The notes beneath the pieces were generated by a model. That model was given only the letters and a program-made list of their open reading frames with translations. It did no database searches and was not told the DNA's origin. Source: Streptomyces sp. AC550_RSS872 (GTDB lineage Bacteria > Actinomycetota > Actinomycetes > Streptomycetales > Streptomycetaceae). Taken from it: 64,000 nt of DNA. Shown in pieces: positions 23,858 to 32,739 of the stretch (position 1 is its first letter; every line of letters starts with the position of its first letter). The stretch is taken from NCBI RefSeq assembly GCF_019049285.1, contig NZ_JAGMUL010000050.1:1-64000 (forward strand), read 5' to 3'. Made by a program: the position numbers and the translations under genes.

Positions 23858-24583
23858 CTATGAACCGCCGTCGACCCTCACCTGGCCCTCCTCGTCGATG
23901 CGGACCGCCACGTCGCTCCACTCGAAGTCGAAGTCACCGTCGGTGCACGAGAAACTGAGGCTCTGGCAGTAGTGGCCGGTGTCCCGGCCGGGCTCGGCGG
24001 TGAAGATCTTCGGGAGTCTGTCGCAGCGCGGTTCCTCCGGGGCCGAGAGGCTGTCCGGCCCGTTCTTCCCGGCCTCCCAGGCGAACCAGTCGTAGACCTC
24101 CTGGGCGAGCACCACGGTGCGCAACGGCCGGGCGGTGTACTGGTAGTCGATGGCGAAGGGCGTGCCCAGGCCCTGCGGGACGGCGTTGGTGATCTTCACC
24201 TGCCAGGGCACCTCGACGCCCTCGTAAGTGACGGTGCAGCGCGTGGTGTCCCCCACCTCCAGGGCTAGCTCCCCGCCCTCGCACCGGCCGGGCTCGATCT
24301 CGCCCAGCTCGCCCACCATGTCGAGTGTCCTGTGCTGCAAGTCGTACAGCGCCTGCGCGGTGGGGCCGGCGTCGCGGTCGGGGCGAGGGGGCAGCGCGGC
24401 CGTCGCCTCGCGTCCGCCCAGCCCGGGATGCCGCTCGCTGGGCCGGATCCGCACGGGCCGCTTCTCGCCCTCGATCGGGAAGCTCTTCGGCCGATCCTCC
24501 CAGCCGCAGCCGGGCACGTCCTCGCTGCAACCGCTCATCAGCACCACGGCCGCCGCCACCCCCGGGATCACCGCTCGCCTCAT
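23858..24583 (-). CDS. Lipoprotein of unknown function
   Basis: A protein of 241 residues. The signal peptide is short and ends in a lipobox (AAAVVLMSGCSED, lipidated Cys at residue 19). The mature part begins DVPGCGWEDRPK, and a C-terminal domain has CTVTYEGVEVPWQVKI. I recognise no family beyond small actinobacterial lipoproteins. The next gene upstream on the same strand is separated by a strong terminator, so this is its own unit. Confidence 0.85.
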   Translation of the reverse strand: MRRAVIPGVAAAVVLMSGCSEDVPGCGWEDRPKSFPIEGEKRPVRIRPSERHPGLGGREATAALPPRPDRDAGPTAQALYDLQHRTLDMVGELGEIEPGRCEGGELALEVGDTTRCTVTYEGVEVPWQVKITNAVPQGLGTPFAIDYQYTARPLRTVVLAQEVYDWFAWEAGKNGPDSLSAPEEPRCDRLPKIFTAEPGRDTGHYCQSLSFSCTDGDFDFEWSDVAVRIDEEGQVRVDGGS

Positions 24584-24608
24584 CCTCTGGGACTCCCCCC
24601 GCGCCGGG

Positions 24609-24650
24609 CGTTCGTGCGGCGACGCACAGGTGCGCGTCGCCGCACGAACG
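24609..24650 (-). terminator. 17-bp hairpin terminator after S9 peptidase
   Basis: Perfect arms CGTTCGTGCGGCGACGC and GCGTCGCCGCACGAACG surround an 8-nt loop just past the S9 peptidase stop. Confidence 0.8.
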
Positions 24651-24658
24651 TACCCGCC

Positions 24659-26512
24659 CTACTTCGGGACCCCACCCGCCAAGTGACGCTCCGCGAAGTC
24701 CAGTTCCAGCCGGACCTGTCTGATCCGCTCGTCCACCACCAGCGAGCCGTGCCCCGCGTCGTACCGGTACACCTCGTGCACCGCCCCGCGGGCCTCAAGG
24801 CGCTTCACGTAGTTGTCGACCTGGCGGATGGGGCAGCGCGGGTCGTTCACGCCCGCCGAGATGTAGACCGGGGCCTTCACCTGGTCGACGTAGGTCAGCG
24901 GCGATGACGCCTCGAAGCGCTCCGGGACCTCCTCGGGGGTGCCGCCCAGGAGGGTGCGGTCCATGGCCTTCAGCGCCTCCATCTCGTCGTGGTACGCGGT
25001 GACGTAGTCGGCGACCGGGACCGCGGCGATGCCCAGCGTCCACGCATCGGGCTGGGTGCCGAGGCCGAGCAGGGTGAGGTAGCCGCCCCACGAACCGCCG
25101 GTCAGGATCAGCCGGGCCGGGTCGGCCAGGCCGGACGTCACCGCCCATTCCCGGACCGCCGCGATGTCCTCCAGCTCGATCAGCCCGACCCGGTGCTTGA
25201 GCGCGTCCGTCCAGGCACGCCCGTAGCCCGTCGAGCCGCGGTAGTTGACCCGCACCACCGCGTACCCGTGGTCCACCCAGGCCGCCGGGCCCGCCGCGAA
25301 CGCGTCGCTGTCGTGCCAGGTCGGGCCGCCGTGGATGTCGAACACGGTCGGCAGCGGGCCCTCGGCGCCGGCCGGCCGCTGCACCAGCGCGTGGATGCGG
25401 CCGCCCGGGCCCTCCACCCACACGTCCTCCACCGGGACCGAGCCGGGGGACTTCAGACCGGGCGGATCCAGCACCACCCGCCCCGTCGTCGAGCGCACCG
25501 CCGACGGCTGCGCCGCCGACGACCACAGGTACTCCACGCTGCCGTCCGGGCGGGCCGTCGCCCCCGACACGGACCCGGCCGGAGTCGGGACGCGCACCAG
25601 CTCGCGCCGGGCCAGGTCGTACCGGAACAGCTCGCTGCGGGCCTCGAAGCTGTGCACGATCAGCAGCCCGGCCCCGTCCGGATACCACTCCGCGCTGACG
25701 TCACCCGGCAGCTCCAGCGCGAGGTCCGTCTCCTCCCCTGTCGCCACGTCCCACACCAGCGGCTCCCAGCGGCCGCGTCGCTGGTGCCCGATGAGCAGCC
25801 GCGCGTCGCCGGTCACCGGGGCGAAACCGAGGACCTCAAGGCCCAGTTCCTCGGTGCCGCCCTTGGTGTCGTCGAGTTCGGCGACCGCGCTGCCGTCGGG
25901 GCGCAGGACGCGCAGCGCCGAGTGCATCGCGTCGCCGTGCTCGGTGTGCTCGACGGCGATCAGCGTGCCGTCGTGCGAGAGGTCACCGACGCCCGCGGAC
26001 TCGCGGTGCCGGTAGATCTCCACCGGGGGTTCGCCGATGCGGGCCACATGGATCGTCGTGCCGTCCTCGTCCGTCGAGCGGCCCACGATCGCCGTACGGC
26101 CGTCCCGGCCCAGGGCGAGGCCCGCCGGGTACGAGGGGTCCAGGCCCGGCGCCGCGAGCTCGTCCTCACCGCCGGTGAACGGCTGGCGGCGCCACACGCC
26201 GAACTCGTCGCCGTCCTTGTCGTCGAACCACCAGATCCACGCGCCGTCCGGGGAGAGCACGCCGTCCGTCGTGCCGTTCTGCCGGTCGGTCACCTGGCGC
26301 TGCTCGCCCGTCGAACGGTCCCAGGCGTACAGCTCGTACGTCCCTGTGGCGTTCGACACGAACAGGGAGCGGTCCGGGGCGTCCTCCGCCCAGTCGGGCA
26401 GCGACACCCGGGGCGCCCGGAAGCGCTTCTCCCAGTCCGGCATGTCCTTGTCCGCAATGGCCTTGTCCTGCATGTGGTGATCCCGCGAATCGGACCCGTG
26501 GCTCTCAGTCAT
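24659..26512 (-). CDS. S9 family prolyl oligopeptidase-like serine peptidase
   Basis: A protein of 617 residues. The N-terminal two thirds form a beta-propeller with WD/PD40-like blades (VLSPDGAWIWWF, DLSHDGTLIAVEH). The C-terminal alpha/beta-hydrolase has the nucleophile S474 in GGSWGGY, D557 in GVNDPRCP and H588 in DAGHG, with an oxyanion-region HGGP near 394. No signal peptide is seen, so it should be cytoplasmic, cutting short peptides after Pro or related residues. Confidence 0.93.
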   Translation of the reverse strand: MTESHGSDSRDHHMQDKAIADKDMPDWEKRFRAPRVSLPDWAEDAPDRSLFVSNATGTYELYAWDRSTGEQRQVTDRQNGTTDGVLSPDGAWIWWFDDKDGDEFGVWRRQPFTGGEDELAAPGLDPSYPAGLALGRDGRTAIVGRSTDEDGTTIHVARIGEPPVEIYRHRESAGVGDLSHDGTLIAVEHTEHGDAMHSALRVLRPDGSAVAELDDTKGGTEELGLEVLGFAPVTGDARLLIGHQRRGRWEPLVWDVATGEETDLALELPGDVSAEWYPDGAGLLIVHSFEARSELFRYDLARRELVRVPTPAGSVSGATARPDGSVEYLWSSAAQPSAVRSTTGRVVLDPPGLKSPGSVPVEDVWVEGPGGRIHALVQRPAGAEGPLPTVFDIHGGPTWHDSDAFAAGPAAWVDHGYAVVRVNYRGSTGYGRAWTDALKHRVGLIELEDIAAVREWAVTSGLADPARLILTGGSWGGYLTLLGLGTQPDAWTLGIAAVPVADYVTAYHDEMEALKAMDRTLLGGTPEEVPERFEASSPLTYVDQVKAPVYISAGVNDPRCPIRQVDNYVKRLEARGAVHEVYRYDAGHGSLVVDERIRQVRLELDFAERHLAGGVPK

Positions 26513-26601
26513 GGCCCCATAGTGCCTGGCCCTGCCGACAATCCGCTGGCGAGGCCCCCAGCCTGTGGATAACTCCGCAGCCGTGCGTTCAGCGCCCCCT
26601 C

Positions 26602-26721
26602 CGCCCCTACCCGTCCCATCCCTTGAAGGGGCTCCGCCCCTTCGCCCCCGCTGGGGGCTGCGCCCCCAGACCCCGCCATCGGCCCGAAGGGCCTCGTCCT
26701 CAAACGCCGGACGGGCTGAAA
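26602..26721 (+). repeat. Composite intergenic repeat, copy A
   Basis: The element runs GCCCCTACCCGTCCCATCC, then hairpins AAGGGGCTCCGCCCCTT (26626-26642) and CTGGGGGCTGCGCCCCCAG (26651-26669), and ends CGTCCTCAAACGCCGGACGG. The reverse complement of 48638-48727 repeats the same blocks in the same order without the first hairpin. A further block near 26760-26800 (GGGCGCGGGGAACTGCGCGA) also has a counterpart at the other locus. Together these fill the roughly 400 bp between the S9 peptidase and SURF1 genes; no gene is seen there. Confidence 0.8.
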
Positions 26722-26909
26722 GTGCCTGGCCCGGCGTTGAGAGTGGCGGTCCGGCATCGCCCCAAAAGGGCGCGGGGAACTGCGCGACCAGCCCCCTACG
26801 GCGGGGTCGTCGCGCACACGGCGTCAGCCACAGCGGCGCGGGCGAGACGCGTCCAGCCTCCCCCTACGGGCTGACCCCGCAGCCCTGCCCTCCGCAGGAG
26901 CCCCGTACC

Positions 26910-27725
26910 GTGGAGAGCGTGTACCGGTTTCTGCTGACGCCCCGTTGGTGGGGGATCAACGTCTTCGTGCTGCTCGCCATCCCCTTCTGTGTGTTCATGG
27001 GGTCCTGGCAGCTGAGCCGGTTCGAGGCGCGGGTGCAGGACCATCGCACGGCCGGTGAGCTGGCCGAGAAGGCCGAGACCGAGGCGCCCCGTCCGCTCGC
27101 CGAGCTGCTGCCGGTGGACAAGGCGACATCGGGCAGGCAGGCCACCGCGAGCGGACGGTACGGCAAGCAGTTGCTCGTGCCGGGCCGGGAGCTGGACGCC
27201 CGGCAGGGCTACTACGTCCTGACGCTGCTGCACACCGACGAGGGCAAGGCCCTGCCGGTGGTGCGGGGATGGCTGCCGGGCGACGCCGACCGGGCCGAGG
27301 CCCCCGCCGCACCGACCGGCGAGGTCACGGTCACCGGCGCGCTCCAGGCATCCGAGGTGCCCGGCGAGAACGGCGTGCCGGCGCGTGGCGGCCTGCCCTC
27401 CGGCCAGACGGCGGCGATCAGCGCGGCGACGCTGGTGAACCTGGTGCCGTACGACGTGTACGACGCCTGGATCACCCTCGACAAGGCCGACTCGGGTATG
27501 AAGCCGGTCCCGGCGGCCGCCGCCAGTGACACCGGCCTCGACCTGAAGGCGTTCCAGAACCTCGGCTACACCGGCGAGTGGTTCGTCTTCGCGGGCTTCG
27601 TGGTCTTCATGTGGTTCCGTCTGCTGCGCCGCGAGGTGGAGTCCCTGCGGGACGCGGAACTGGGGCTGCTGCCGGACGGGGAGCCCAGCGCAGGGCCGGC
27701 GGCGCAGGAGAAGGCCAACGCCTGA
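26910..27725 (+). CDS. SURF1-family cytochrome oxidase assembly protein
   Basis: A protein of 271 residues. It has the SURF1 hairpin layout: a first transmembrane helix (WWGINVFVLLAIPFCVFMGSWQLSRFE), a periplasmic-side domain with ATASGRYGKQLLVPGRELDARQGYYVLT and VVRGWLPG, and a last helix (LGYTGEWFVFAGFVVFMWFRLLRREVE). The family helps assemble haem-copper oxidase. GCAGGAG nine bases before the GTG sets the start. It converges on the sigma-factor operon. Confidence 0.9.
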   Translation: MESVYRFLLTPRWWGINVFVLLAIPFCVFMGSWQLSRFEARVQDHRTAGELAEKAETEAPRPLAELLPVDKATSGRQATASGRYGKQLLVPGRELDARQGYYVLTLLHTDEGKALPVVRGWLPGDADRAEAPAAPTGEVTVTGALQASEVPGENGVPARGGLPSGQTAAISAATLVNLVPYDVYDAWITLDKADSGMKPVPAAAASDTGLDLKAFQNLGYTGEWFVFAGFVVFMWFRLLRREVESLRDAELGLLPDGEPSAGPAAQEKANA

Positions 27726-27769
27726 ACGGAGCGCCGGGAGCGCCTAACGCCCAGCCGAGCCGCGCGCCC

Positions 27770-28978
27770 TCACACTCCCTGAAGCACGCCCGTCCAGTAC
27801 ACGACGCCCGCACACGCGTTGGACACCACCACCGAAGCCGTCGGCGCCCCCGCCTCCGCGGTGAGGGAGATGGTGACGCTGCCGTCGGCCGTGGTGTCCT
27901 CCGTCATCAACTGGGTGGAGGTGCCGGTGTCACCGCCCGTGGAGGTGCCCTCCGTCGTGCCGGTGGTGTTCTCGGTCGGGGTCGGGGTGGGCGACGGGTC
28001 GGGGCCGCCCGTGCCGCCGCCGTTGTCCGTACCCGTCGTGGGGCAGGTCGCCGACGGGACCCAGGCGAACTTGACCTGGTAGGACTCGCCGGGCTTGAGG
28101 GCGAGGGCGGTGAGCTCCTGGGACGGGTCGGGCAGGCTGACCGCCGCGTCCCCGGCGACATTCCGGGCCTGGGAGATCTTCGAGCCGTCCGCCGCTCCGC
28201 CCGCGACCAGGTTCACCGAGCCCGGGCCGCTCACCGAGCAGTCGGCGGGTGAGACGTTGCTGAAGGTGAACGTGCCGTAGACCGTGCCGGAGGAGTCGGG
28301 GAGGTCGGTGGTCCCACCGGAGGTGCCGAGCTGCTCGGCGGTGCAGGCGGCGACGCCGGCCGGGCTGGTCGCCAAGGGGTCGGTCGGGCTTCCGGAGCCG
28401 GCACCCGGACCGGTGCTGGCGCCGGTGCCCTTGTCCTCGTCCTTCTCGCTCCCCTTGCCCTTGTCCTCGGCCTTGCCCGAGGTACCGCCGGACGTGCTCT
28501 CGCCGCCCTCCGTCTCCTTGCCCTGCCCGGAGCCGCCCTGCGCCTGCTCGCCATGGCCGGCGTTCGACGAGTTGACGTTGGAGCCGGTGGAGTTGGAGAC
28601 GTGCACCAGGGCCGGGACGGCGGTGCCGACGAAGAGCACCGCGGCCGCCGCGCCGACGAGCGCCTGCCGCTTGCGCGCCCGCCGCGCGGGCACCGCCCTG
28701 CGCAGATGGTCCAGCGTGCCCTCGCGCGGCTCGATCTCCTCGACCGCGTGGTGCAGCATGCGGCGCAGTGCCAGCTCGTCCGAGTCGAACCCCTCGGGGC
28801 CCTGGTCGTCGGGGCCGTGGTTCACAGTTCCGTTCCCAGCGTGCGATTGCTTCGGCTGTTGCTTGTCCGGCCGCCCGGCTGACTCGGAGCTCCCCCACTC
28901 CCCGAAGGGCGTGGGGGGATCCCCGGAGGGCTCATGAGGGACGCGCGGTTCACGCCGCTCGTCATGGTCCCCGCTCAT
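27770..28978 (-). CDS. Membrane protein coupled to ECF sigma factor, candidate anti-sigma
   Basis: A protein of 402 residues. The cytoplasmic N-terminus (residues 1-105) has a conserved-looking helical stretch FDSDELALRRMLHHAVEEIE. One transmembrane helix follows (ALVGAAAAVLFVGTAVPALVHV, about 106-127). Outside lie a Gly/Ser/Glu-rich linker and a domain with two Cys (ACTAEQLG, ADCSV), then a Pro/Thr-rich stretch and a final beta segment. Its start overlaps the sigma stop by 4 bp. The topology and coupling suggest control of the sigma factor; no ZAS-type His/Cys motif is visible, so anti-sigma activity is inference. Confidence 0.8.
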   Translation of the reverse strand: MSGDHDERREPRVPHEPSGDPPTPFGEWGSSESAGRPDKQQPKQSHAGNGTVNHGPDDQGPEGFDSDELALRRMLHHAVEEIEPREGTLDHLRRAVPARRARKRQALVGAAAAVLFVGTAVPALVHVSNSTGSNVNSSNAGHGEQAQGGSGQGKETEGGESTSGGTSGKAEDKGKGSEKDEDKGTGASTGPGAGSGSPTDPLATSPAGVAACTAEQLGTSGGTTDLPDSSGTVYGTFTFSNVSPADCSVSGPGSVNLVAGGAADGSKISQARNVAGDAAVSLPDPSQELTALALKPGESYQVKFAWVPSATCPTTGTDNGGGTGGPDPSPTPTPTENTTGTTEGTSTGGDTGTSTQLMTEDTTADGSVTISLTAEAGAPTASVVVSNACAGVVYWTGVLQGV

Positions 28979-29655
28979 GCCGGCGCCTCCATGGCGACCC
29001 GCAGCGCGGCGATGCCGCGCGAGCCGTATGCCTTCACCGAGCCCAGCGAGATGCCGAGCGTCTCGGCGACCTGCGACTCGGTCATGTCCGCGAAGTACCT
29101 GAGGACCAGCACCTCGCGCTGCCGGCGCTGGAGACCCTTCATCGCCTTGATGAGGGAGTCCCGCTCCAGCTGGTCGTACGCCCCCTCCTCCGCGCTCGCC
29201 ATGTCGGGCATCGGCTTGGACAGCAGCTTCAGGCCGAGTATGCGGCGGCGCAGGGCGGAGCGGGAGAGATTGACGACGGTCTGGCGGAGGTATGCCAGCG
29301 TCTTCTCCGGGTCCCGGACGCGCTTGCGCGCGGAGTGGACGCGGATGAACGCCTCCTGGACGACGTCCTCGCAGGAGGCGGTGTCGTCGAGGAGGAGCGC
29401 CGCGAGACCCAGCAGCGAGCGGTAGTGGGCCCGGTAGGTCTCGGTGAGGTGGTCGACGGTCGTGCCGGCCGCCGCGGCGCTCTCGGCCTCGGCACCGTCA
29501 CGCTGACTGGGTATGCGGGCGGGCCGCGCTGCGGGCATGGGCGCGATCACCGGCATGCCGCCGGGCGCACCGGGCATGCGGGGTCGGACGGGCCGGCGGG
29601 GCGGCCGTAGGGCCGTGCCGCGGGTCGCCGCGCTGAAGTCGAGTACCTCTGCCAC
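28975..29655 (-). CDS. SigE-family ECF RNA polymerase sigma factor
   Basis: A protein of 226 residues. A 70-residue Pro/Ala/Arg-rich extension precedes sigma region 2 (YRAHYRSLLGLAALLLDD, CEDVVQEAFIRVHSA) and region 4 (LQRRQREVLVLRYFADMTESQVAETLGISLGSVKAYGSRGIAALR). Region 3 is absent, as in ECF factors. The GTG start has only a weak ribosome binding site. It is translationally coupled to the membrane protein downstream. Confidence 0.92.
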   Translation of the reverse strand: MAEVLDFSAATRGTALRPPRRPVRPRMPGAPGGMPVIAPMPAARPARIPSQRDGAEAESAAAAGTTVDHLTETYRAHYRSLLGLAALLLDDTASCEDVVQEAFIRVHSARKRVRDPEKTLAYLRQTVVNLSRSALRRRILGLKLLSKPMPDMASAEEGAYDQLERDSLIKAMKGLQRRQREVLVLRYFADMTESQVAETLGISLGSVKAYGSRGIAALRVAMEAPA

Positions 29656-29917
29656 GCCTGTTGGACACGCGTCCCCTCGTGAGGGTTGTACGTGCCGGAC
29701 GTCACTTTTGCGTCAGTCGCGACAGTCGGCCCTCCGGCCACCGCGACCGAGACTCTCGCGCCAGGCAGCACAGCTGACCGTGCGTCAAACGCCCACATGC
29801 CTACCCGCTCTTCCCTTATGTCCCATATGGCCAGAGCGTCCCCACGCCCTGCCCATTCGGCGTCCCCACGCCAGAAAAAACGCGTCTTCACGCCCCCTGA
29901 AGGCGACCGCAAAGACG
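29656..29917. other. Upstream region of the sigma-factor gene
   Basis: No gene is supported. An AT-richer patch (CTTCCCTTATGTCCCATATGG near 29811-29831) stands out and could hold a promoter. The remainder, out to the asd stop at 30100, contains only the terminator described next and about 150 bp of lead-in. Confidence 0.45.
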
Positions 29918-29951
29918 CTCCCCGCCCTGCAAGCGGTTGCAGGGCGGGGAG
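29918..29951 (-). terminator. 15-bp hairpin terminator of the ask-asd operon
   Basis: Perfect arms CTCCCCGCCCTGCAA and TTGCAGGGCGGGGAG have a 4-nt loop. Read leftward it is followed by CGTCTTTGCGG, with a short T-run. It lies about 150 nt downstream of the asd stop. Confidence 0.8.
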
Positions 29952-30099
29952 GAAAATCTTCAACTGCCGACAGTGTCCGGTTCAAGTGGTCCGGACCATC
30001 GATCGGCTCACACTTTTCACACAGATCCTACAAACGATTCCGTCGGAGCCCAGAAGATTTCCGGCACCACCTGGGGCTGAGGGCCGGTGGACAGGCTCC

Positions 30100-31152
30100 T
30101 CACCGGAACTCCCCCGCCACGAGCTCCGCGATCTGCGCGGTGTTGAGGGCCGCGCCCTTGCGCAGATTGTCGCCGCAGACGAAGAGTTCGAGCGCCGTCG
30201 GATCGTCGAGCGCGCGCCGCACCCGGCCGACCCAGGTCGGATCCGTACCCACCACGTCGGCGGGCGTCGGGAACTCACCGGCGTCCGGGTCGTCGTACAG
30301 CACGACCCCCGGCGCGGTGGCCAGGATCTCGCGCGCCTTGGCGACCGTGACCTCGCCCTCGAAACGGGCGTGCACGGTCAGCGAGTGCCCGGTCAGCACC
30401 GGCACCCGTACACACGTCACCGCGACCGGCAGCTGCGGCAGCCCGAGGATCTTGCGGGACTCGTCCCGCACCTTCATCTCCTCCGACGACCAGCCGTCCT
30501 CGCGCAGCGACCCGGCCCACGGCACCACGTTCAGCGCGACCGGCTCGGGGAACGGCCCCGTCCGGTCGCCGACGGCCCGCCGTACGTCACCGGGGCTGGT
30601 CCCCAGCTCCGTACCGGCGACCAGGGACAGCTGGCGGCGCAGCGTCTCCACGCCGGCCCGCCCGGCCCCGCTCACCGCCTGGTACGAGGAGACCACCAGG
30701 GAGCGCAGCCCGAACTCCGCGTGCAGCGCGCCCAGCGCCACGATCATCGAGAGGGTCGTGCAGTTCGGGTTGGCGACGATGCCGCGCGGCCGCATCCGGA
30801 CCGCGTGCGGATTGACCTCGGGGACGACGAGGGGCACCTCCCGGTCCATACGGAAGGCGCCCGAGTTGTCCACCACCACCGCGCCCTTGGCGGCGGCGAT
30901 CGGCGCCCAGCGGGCGGCCACCTCGTCGGGGACGTCGAACATCGCGATGTCGACCCCGGCGAAGGCCTCCTCGGTGAGCGCCACCACCTCGACCTCCTCC
31001 CCGCGCACGGCCAGCTTGCGGCCGGCCGAGCGCGGCGAGGCGATCAGACGGATCTCACCCCAGATGTCCGCGCGCTGGGACAGGATCTGGAGCATGACCG
31101 AGCCGACGGCTCCGGTCGCTCCCACGACCGCGAGCGTCGGGCGGTGCGTCAT
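30100..31152 (-). CDS. asd: Aspartate-semialdehyde dehydrogenase
   Basis: A protein of 350 residues. The NADP-binding start is LAVVGATGAVGSVMLQIL. The catalytic Cys lies in NPNCTTLSM (near residue 133), followed by SSYQAVSGAGRAGVE and the substrate/active-site block EEMKVRDESRKIL; the His of HSLTVHARFEGEV (near 250) completes the site. The enzyme reduces beta-aspartyl phosphate to the semialdehyde for Lys, Met, Thr and diaminopimelate synthesis. The ATG overlaps the aspartokinase stop (ATGA), so the two are co-translated. Confidence 0.97.
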   Translation of the reverse strand: MTHRPTLAVVGATGAVGSVMLQILSQRADIWGEIRLIASPRSAGRKLAVRGEEVEVVALTEEAFAGVDIAMFDVPDEVAARWAPIAAAKGAVVVDNSGAFRMDREVPLVVPEVNPHAVRMRPRGIVANPNCTTLSMIVALGALHAEFGLRSLVVSSYQAVSGAGRAGVETLRRQLSLVAGTELGTSPGDVRRAVGDRTGPFPEPVALNVVPWAGSLREDGWSSEEMKVRDESRKILGLPQLPVAVTCVRVPVLTGHSLTVHARFEGEVTVAKAREILATAPGVVLYDDPDAGEFPTPADVVGTDPTWVGRVRRALDDPTALELFVCGDNLRKGAALNTAQIAELVAGEFR

Positions 31153-32426
31153 CGCCCGGTGCCTCCGTACACCACGGCCTCGTCGCTGTCGGAGTCCAGG
31201 CCGAAGGCGGAGTGCACGGCGCGGACGGCCTCGTTGACGTCGTCGGCACGGGTGACGACCGAGATACGGATCTCGGAGGTCGAGATCAGCTCGATGTTCA
31301 CGCCCGCGTCGGAGAGCGCCTTGAAGAAGTCGGCCGTGACGCCCGGGTTGGTCTTCATACCGGCGCCGACCAGGGAGATCTTGCCGATCTGGTCGTCGTA
31401 GCGCAGCGAGTCGAAGCCGATGCCGCCCTTGTTCTTCTCCAGGGCGTCGATGGCCTTGCGGCCCTCGGACTTCGGCAGCGTGAAGGAGATGTCCGTCAGA
31501 CCGGTGGACGCGGCGGACACGTTCTGCACGATCATGTCGATGTTGATCTCGGCGTCGGAGATCGCGCGGAAGATCGCGGCGGCCTCGCCCGGCTTGTCCG
31601 GCACACCGACGACCGTGACCTTGGCCTCGGAGGTGTCGTGCGCGACACCGGAGATGATGGCCTGCTCCACGTGCTTGTCCCCTTGATCGATCGGCTCGCT
31701 GCTGACCCACGTGCCCTGAAGCCCGCTGAAGCTGGACCGGACGTGGATCGGGATGTTGTAACGACGGGCGTACTCCACACAGCGGTGGAGCAGCACCTTC
31801 GAGCCGGACGCGGCCAGCTCCAGCATGTCCTCGAAGGCGATCCAGTCGATCTTCTTCGCCTTCTTGACCACGCGCGGGTCGGCGGTGAACACGCCGTCGA
31901 CGTCGGTGTAGATCTCGCACACCTCGGCGTCGAGGGCGGCGGCCAGCGCCACGGCGGTGGTGTCCGACCCGCCACGCCCGAGGGTGGTGATGTCCTTCGA
32001 GTCCTGGCTCACGCCCTGGAACCCGGCGACGATGGCGATGTTGCCCTCGTCGACGGAGGTGCGGATCCGGCCCGGGGTGACATCGATGATCCGGGCTTTG
32101 TTGTGGACCGAGTCGGTGATGACACCTGCCTGGCTGCCGGTGAACGACTGGGCCGAGTGGCCCAGGTTTTTGATCGCCATGGCCAGCAGGGCCATGGAGA
32201 TCCGCTCTCCCGCGGTCAGCAGCATGTCGAGCTCGCGCCCGGCAGGCATCGGGGAAACCTGCTCGGCGAGATCGATCAGCTCGTCCGTCGTGTCGCCCAT
32301 CGCGGAAACCACGGCGACCACCTGGTGGCCGTTCTTCTTGGCTTCCACGATCCGCTTGGCGACGCGCTTGATGCCCTCGGCATCGGCTACGGAGGAGCCT
32401 CCGTACTTCTGCACGACAAGGCCCAC
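31149..32426 (-). CDS. ask: Aspartate kinase
   Basis: A protein of 425 residues. The kinase signature KYGGSSVADAEGIKRVA opens the protein; GRGGSDTTAVALAAALDAE marks the amino-acid kinase fold, and the last 165 residues form two ACT domains (VTVVGVPDKPGEAAAIFRAI; LVGAGMKTNPGVTADFFKAL) for Lys/Thr feedback. It phosphorylates aspartate as the first step of the aspartate family pathway. The GTG is chosen because GAGGAG lies six bases before it and the conserved GLVVQKYGG follows. Related genes of Gram-positive bacteria also make a beta subunit from an internal start; I did not pin one down here. Confidence 0.97.
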   Translation of the reverse strand: MGLVVQKYGGSSVADAEGIKRVAKRIVEAKKNGHQVVAVVSAMGDTTDELIDLAEQVSPMPAGRELDMLLTAGERISMALLAMAIKNLGHSAQSFTGSQAGVITDSVHNKARIIDVTPGRIRTSVDEGNIAIVAGFQGVSQDSKDITTLGRGGSDTTAVALAAALDAEVCEIYTDVDGVFTADPRVVKKAKKIDWIAFEDMLELAASGSKVLLHRCVEYARRYNIPIHVRSSFSGLQGTWVSSEPIDQGDKHVEQAIISGVAHDTSEAKVTVVGVPDKPGEAAAIFRAISDAEINIDMIVQNVSAASTGLTDISFTLPKSEGRKAIDALEKNKGGIGFDSLRYDDQIGKISLVGAGMKTNPGVTADFFKALSDAGVNIELISTSEIRISVVTRADDVNEAVRAVHSAFGLDSDSDEAVVYGGTGR

Positions 32427-32640
32427 GTGCGCTCCTCGCTCAGTCCGTGTGTGTCGGCTCAGTTTACCGAGCGTCCGAATTCGACCTTGGGGTTCCCAGA
32501 TGGTGAGATTCGGGCGCTCGGAGTCGTGTCTGCCCGGTCGGGGGTGGGGCAATCGGTTTAGTGGTGCAGGTCACTCGGGGCGACGCAGGCATACGCCGAC
32601 CCCGACGCGGGCCGCGTGGCCCGCAGCGCGAAATCGGCCA
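32427..32640. other. Divergent region between ask and the cyclodipeptide synthase
   Basis: No gene is seen. With the promoter and leader described next it makes about 310 bp and must hold the promoters of both divergent operons. AT-richer patches occur near 32455-32475 (TCAGTTTACC) on the ask side. Confidence 0.5.
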
Positions 32641-32670
32641 TTGACGCTCTCCGTAGCCGAACGCTAACTT
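32641..32670 (+). promoter_or_regulatory. Sigma-70-type promoter for the cyclodipeptide synthase operon
   Basis: TTGACG (32641-32646) and TAACTT (32665-32670) are separated by 18 bp and match HrdB-type boxes. Transcription would start near 32677, giving a leader of about 60 nt before the TTG start. The boxes are visible; activity is inferred. Confidence 0.6.
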
Positions 32671-32739
32671 CGCGTCGTCGTCGCTACACCAGGGGCACAA
32701 GGCTCCATCGGGACTCGCGACGCGAAGGATTCTCCTCCT

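Noticed and set aside
26513..26909. Rightward open frame leading into SURF1 from 26565
   Set aside because: It runs through the intergenic repeat and has Pro/Arg-rich, non-protein-like content. GCAGGAG before the GTG at 26910 marks the true start.
31153..31920. Upstream extension of the asd frame
   Set aside because: It lies in another frame of aspartate kinase. Family members begin at MTHRPTLAVVG, and the ATG overlaps the ask stop.
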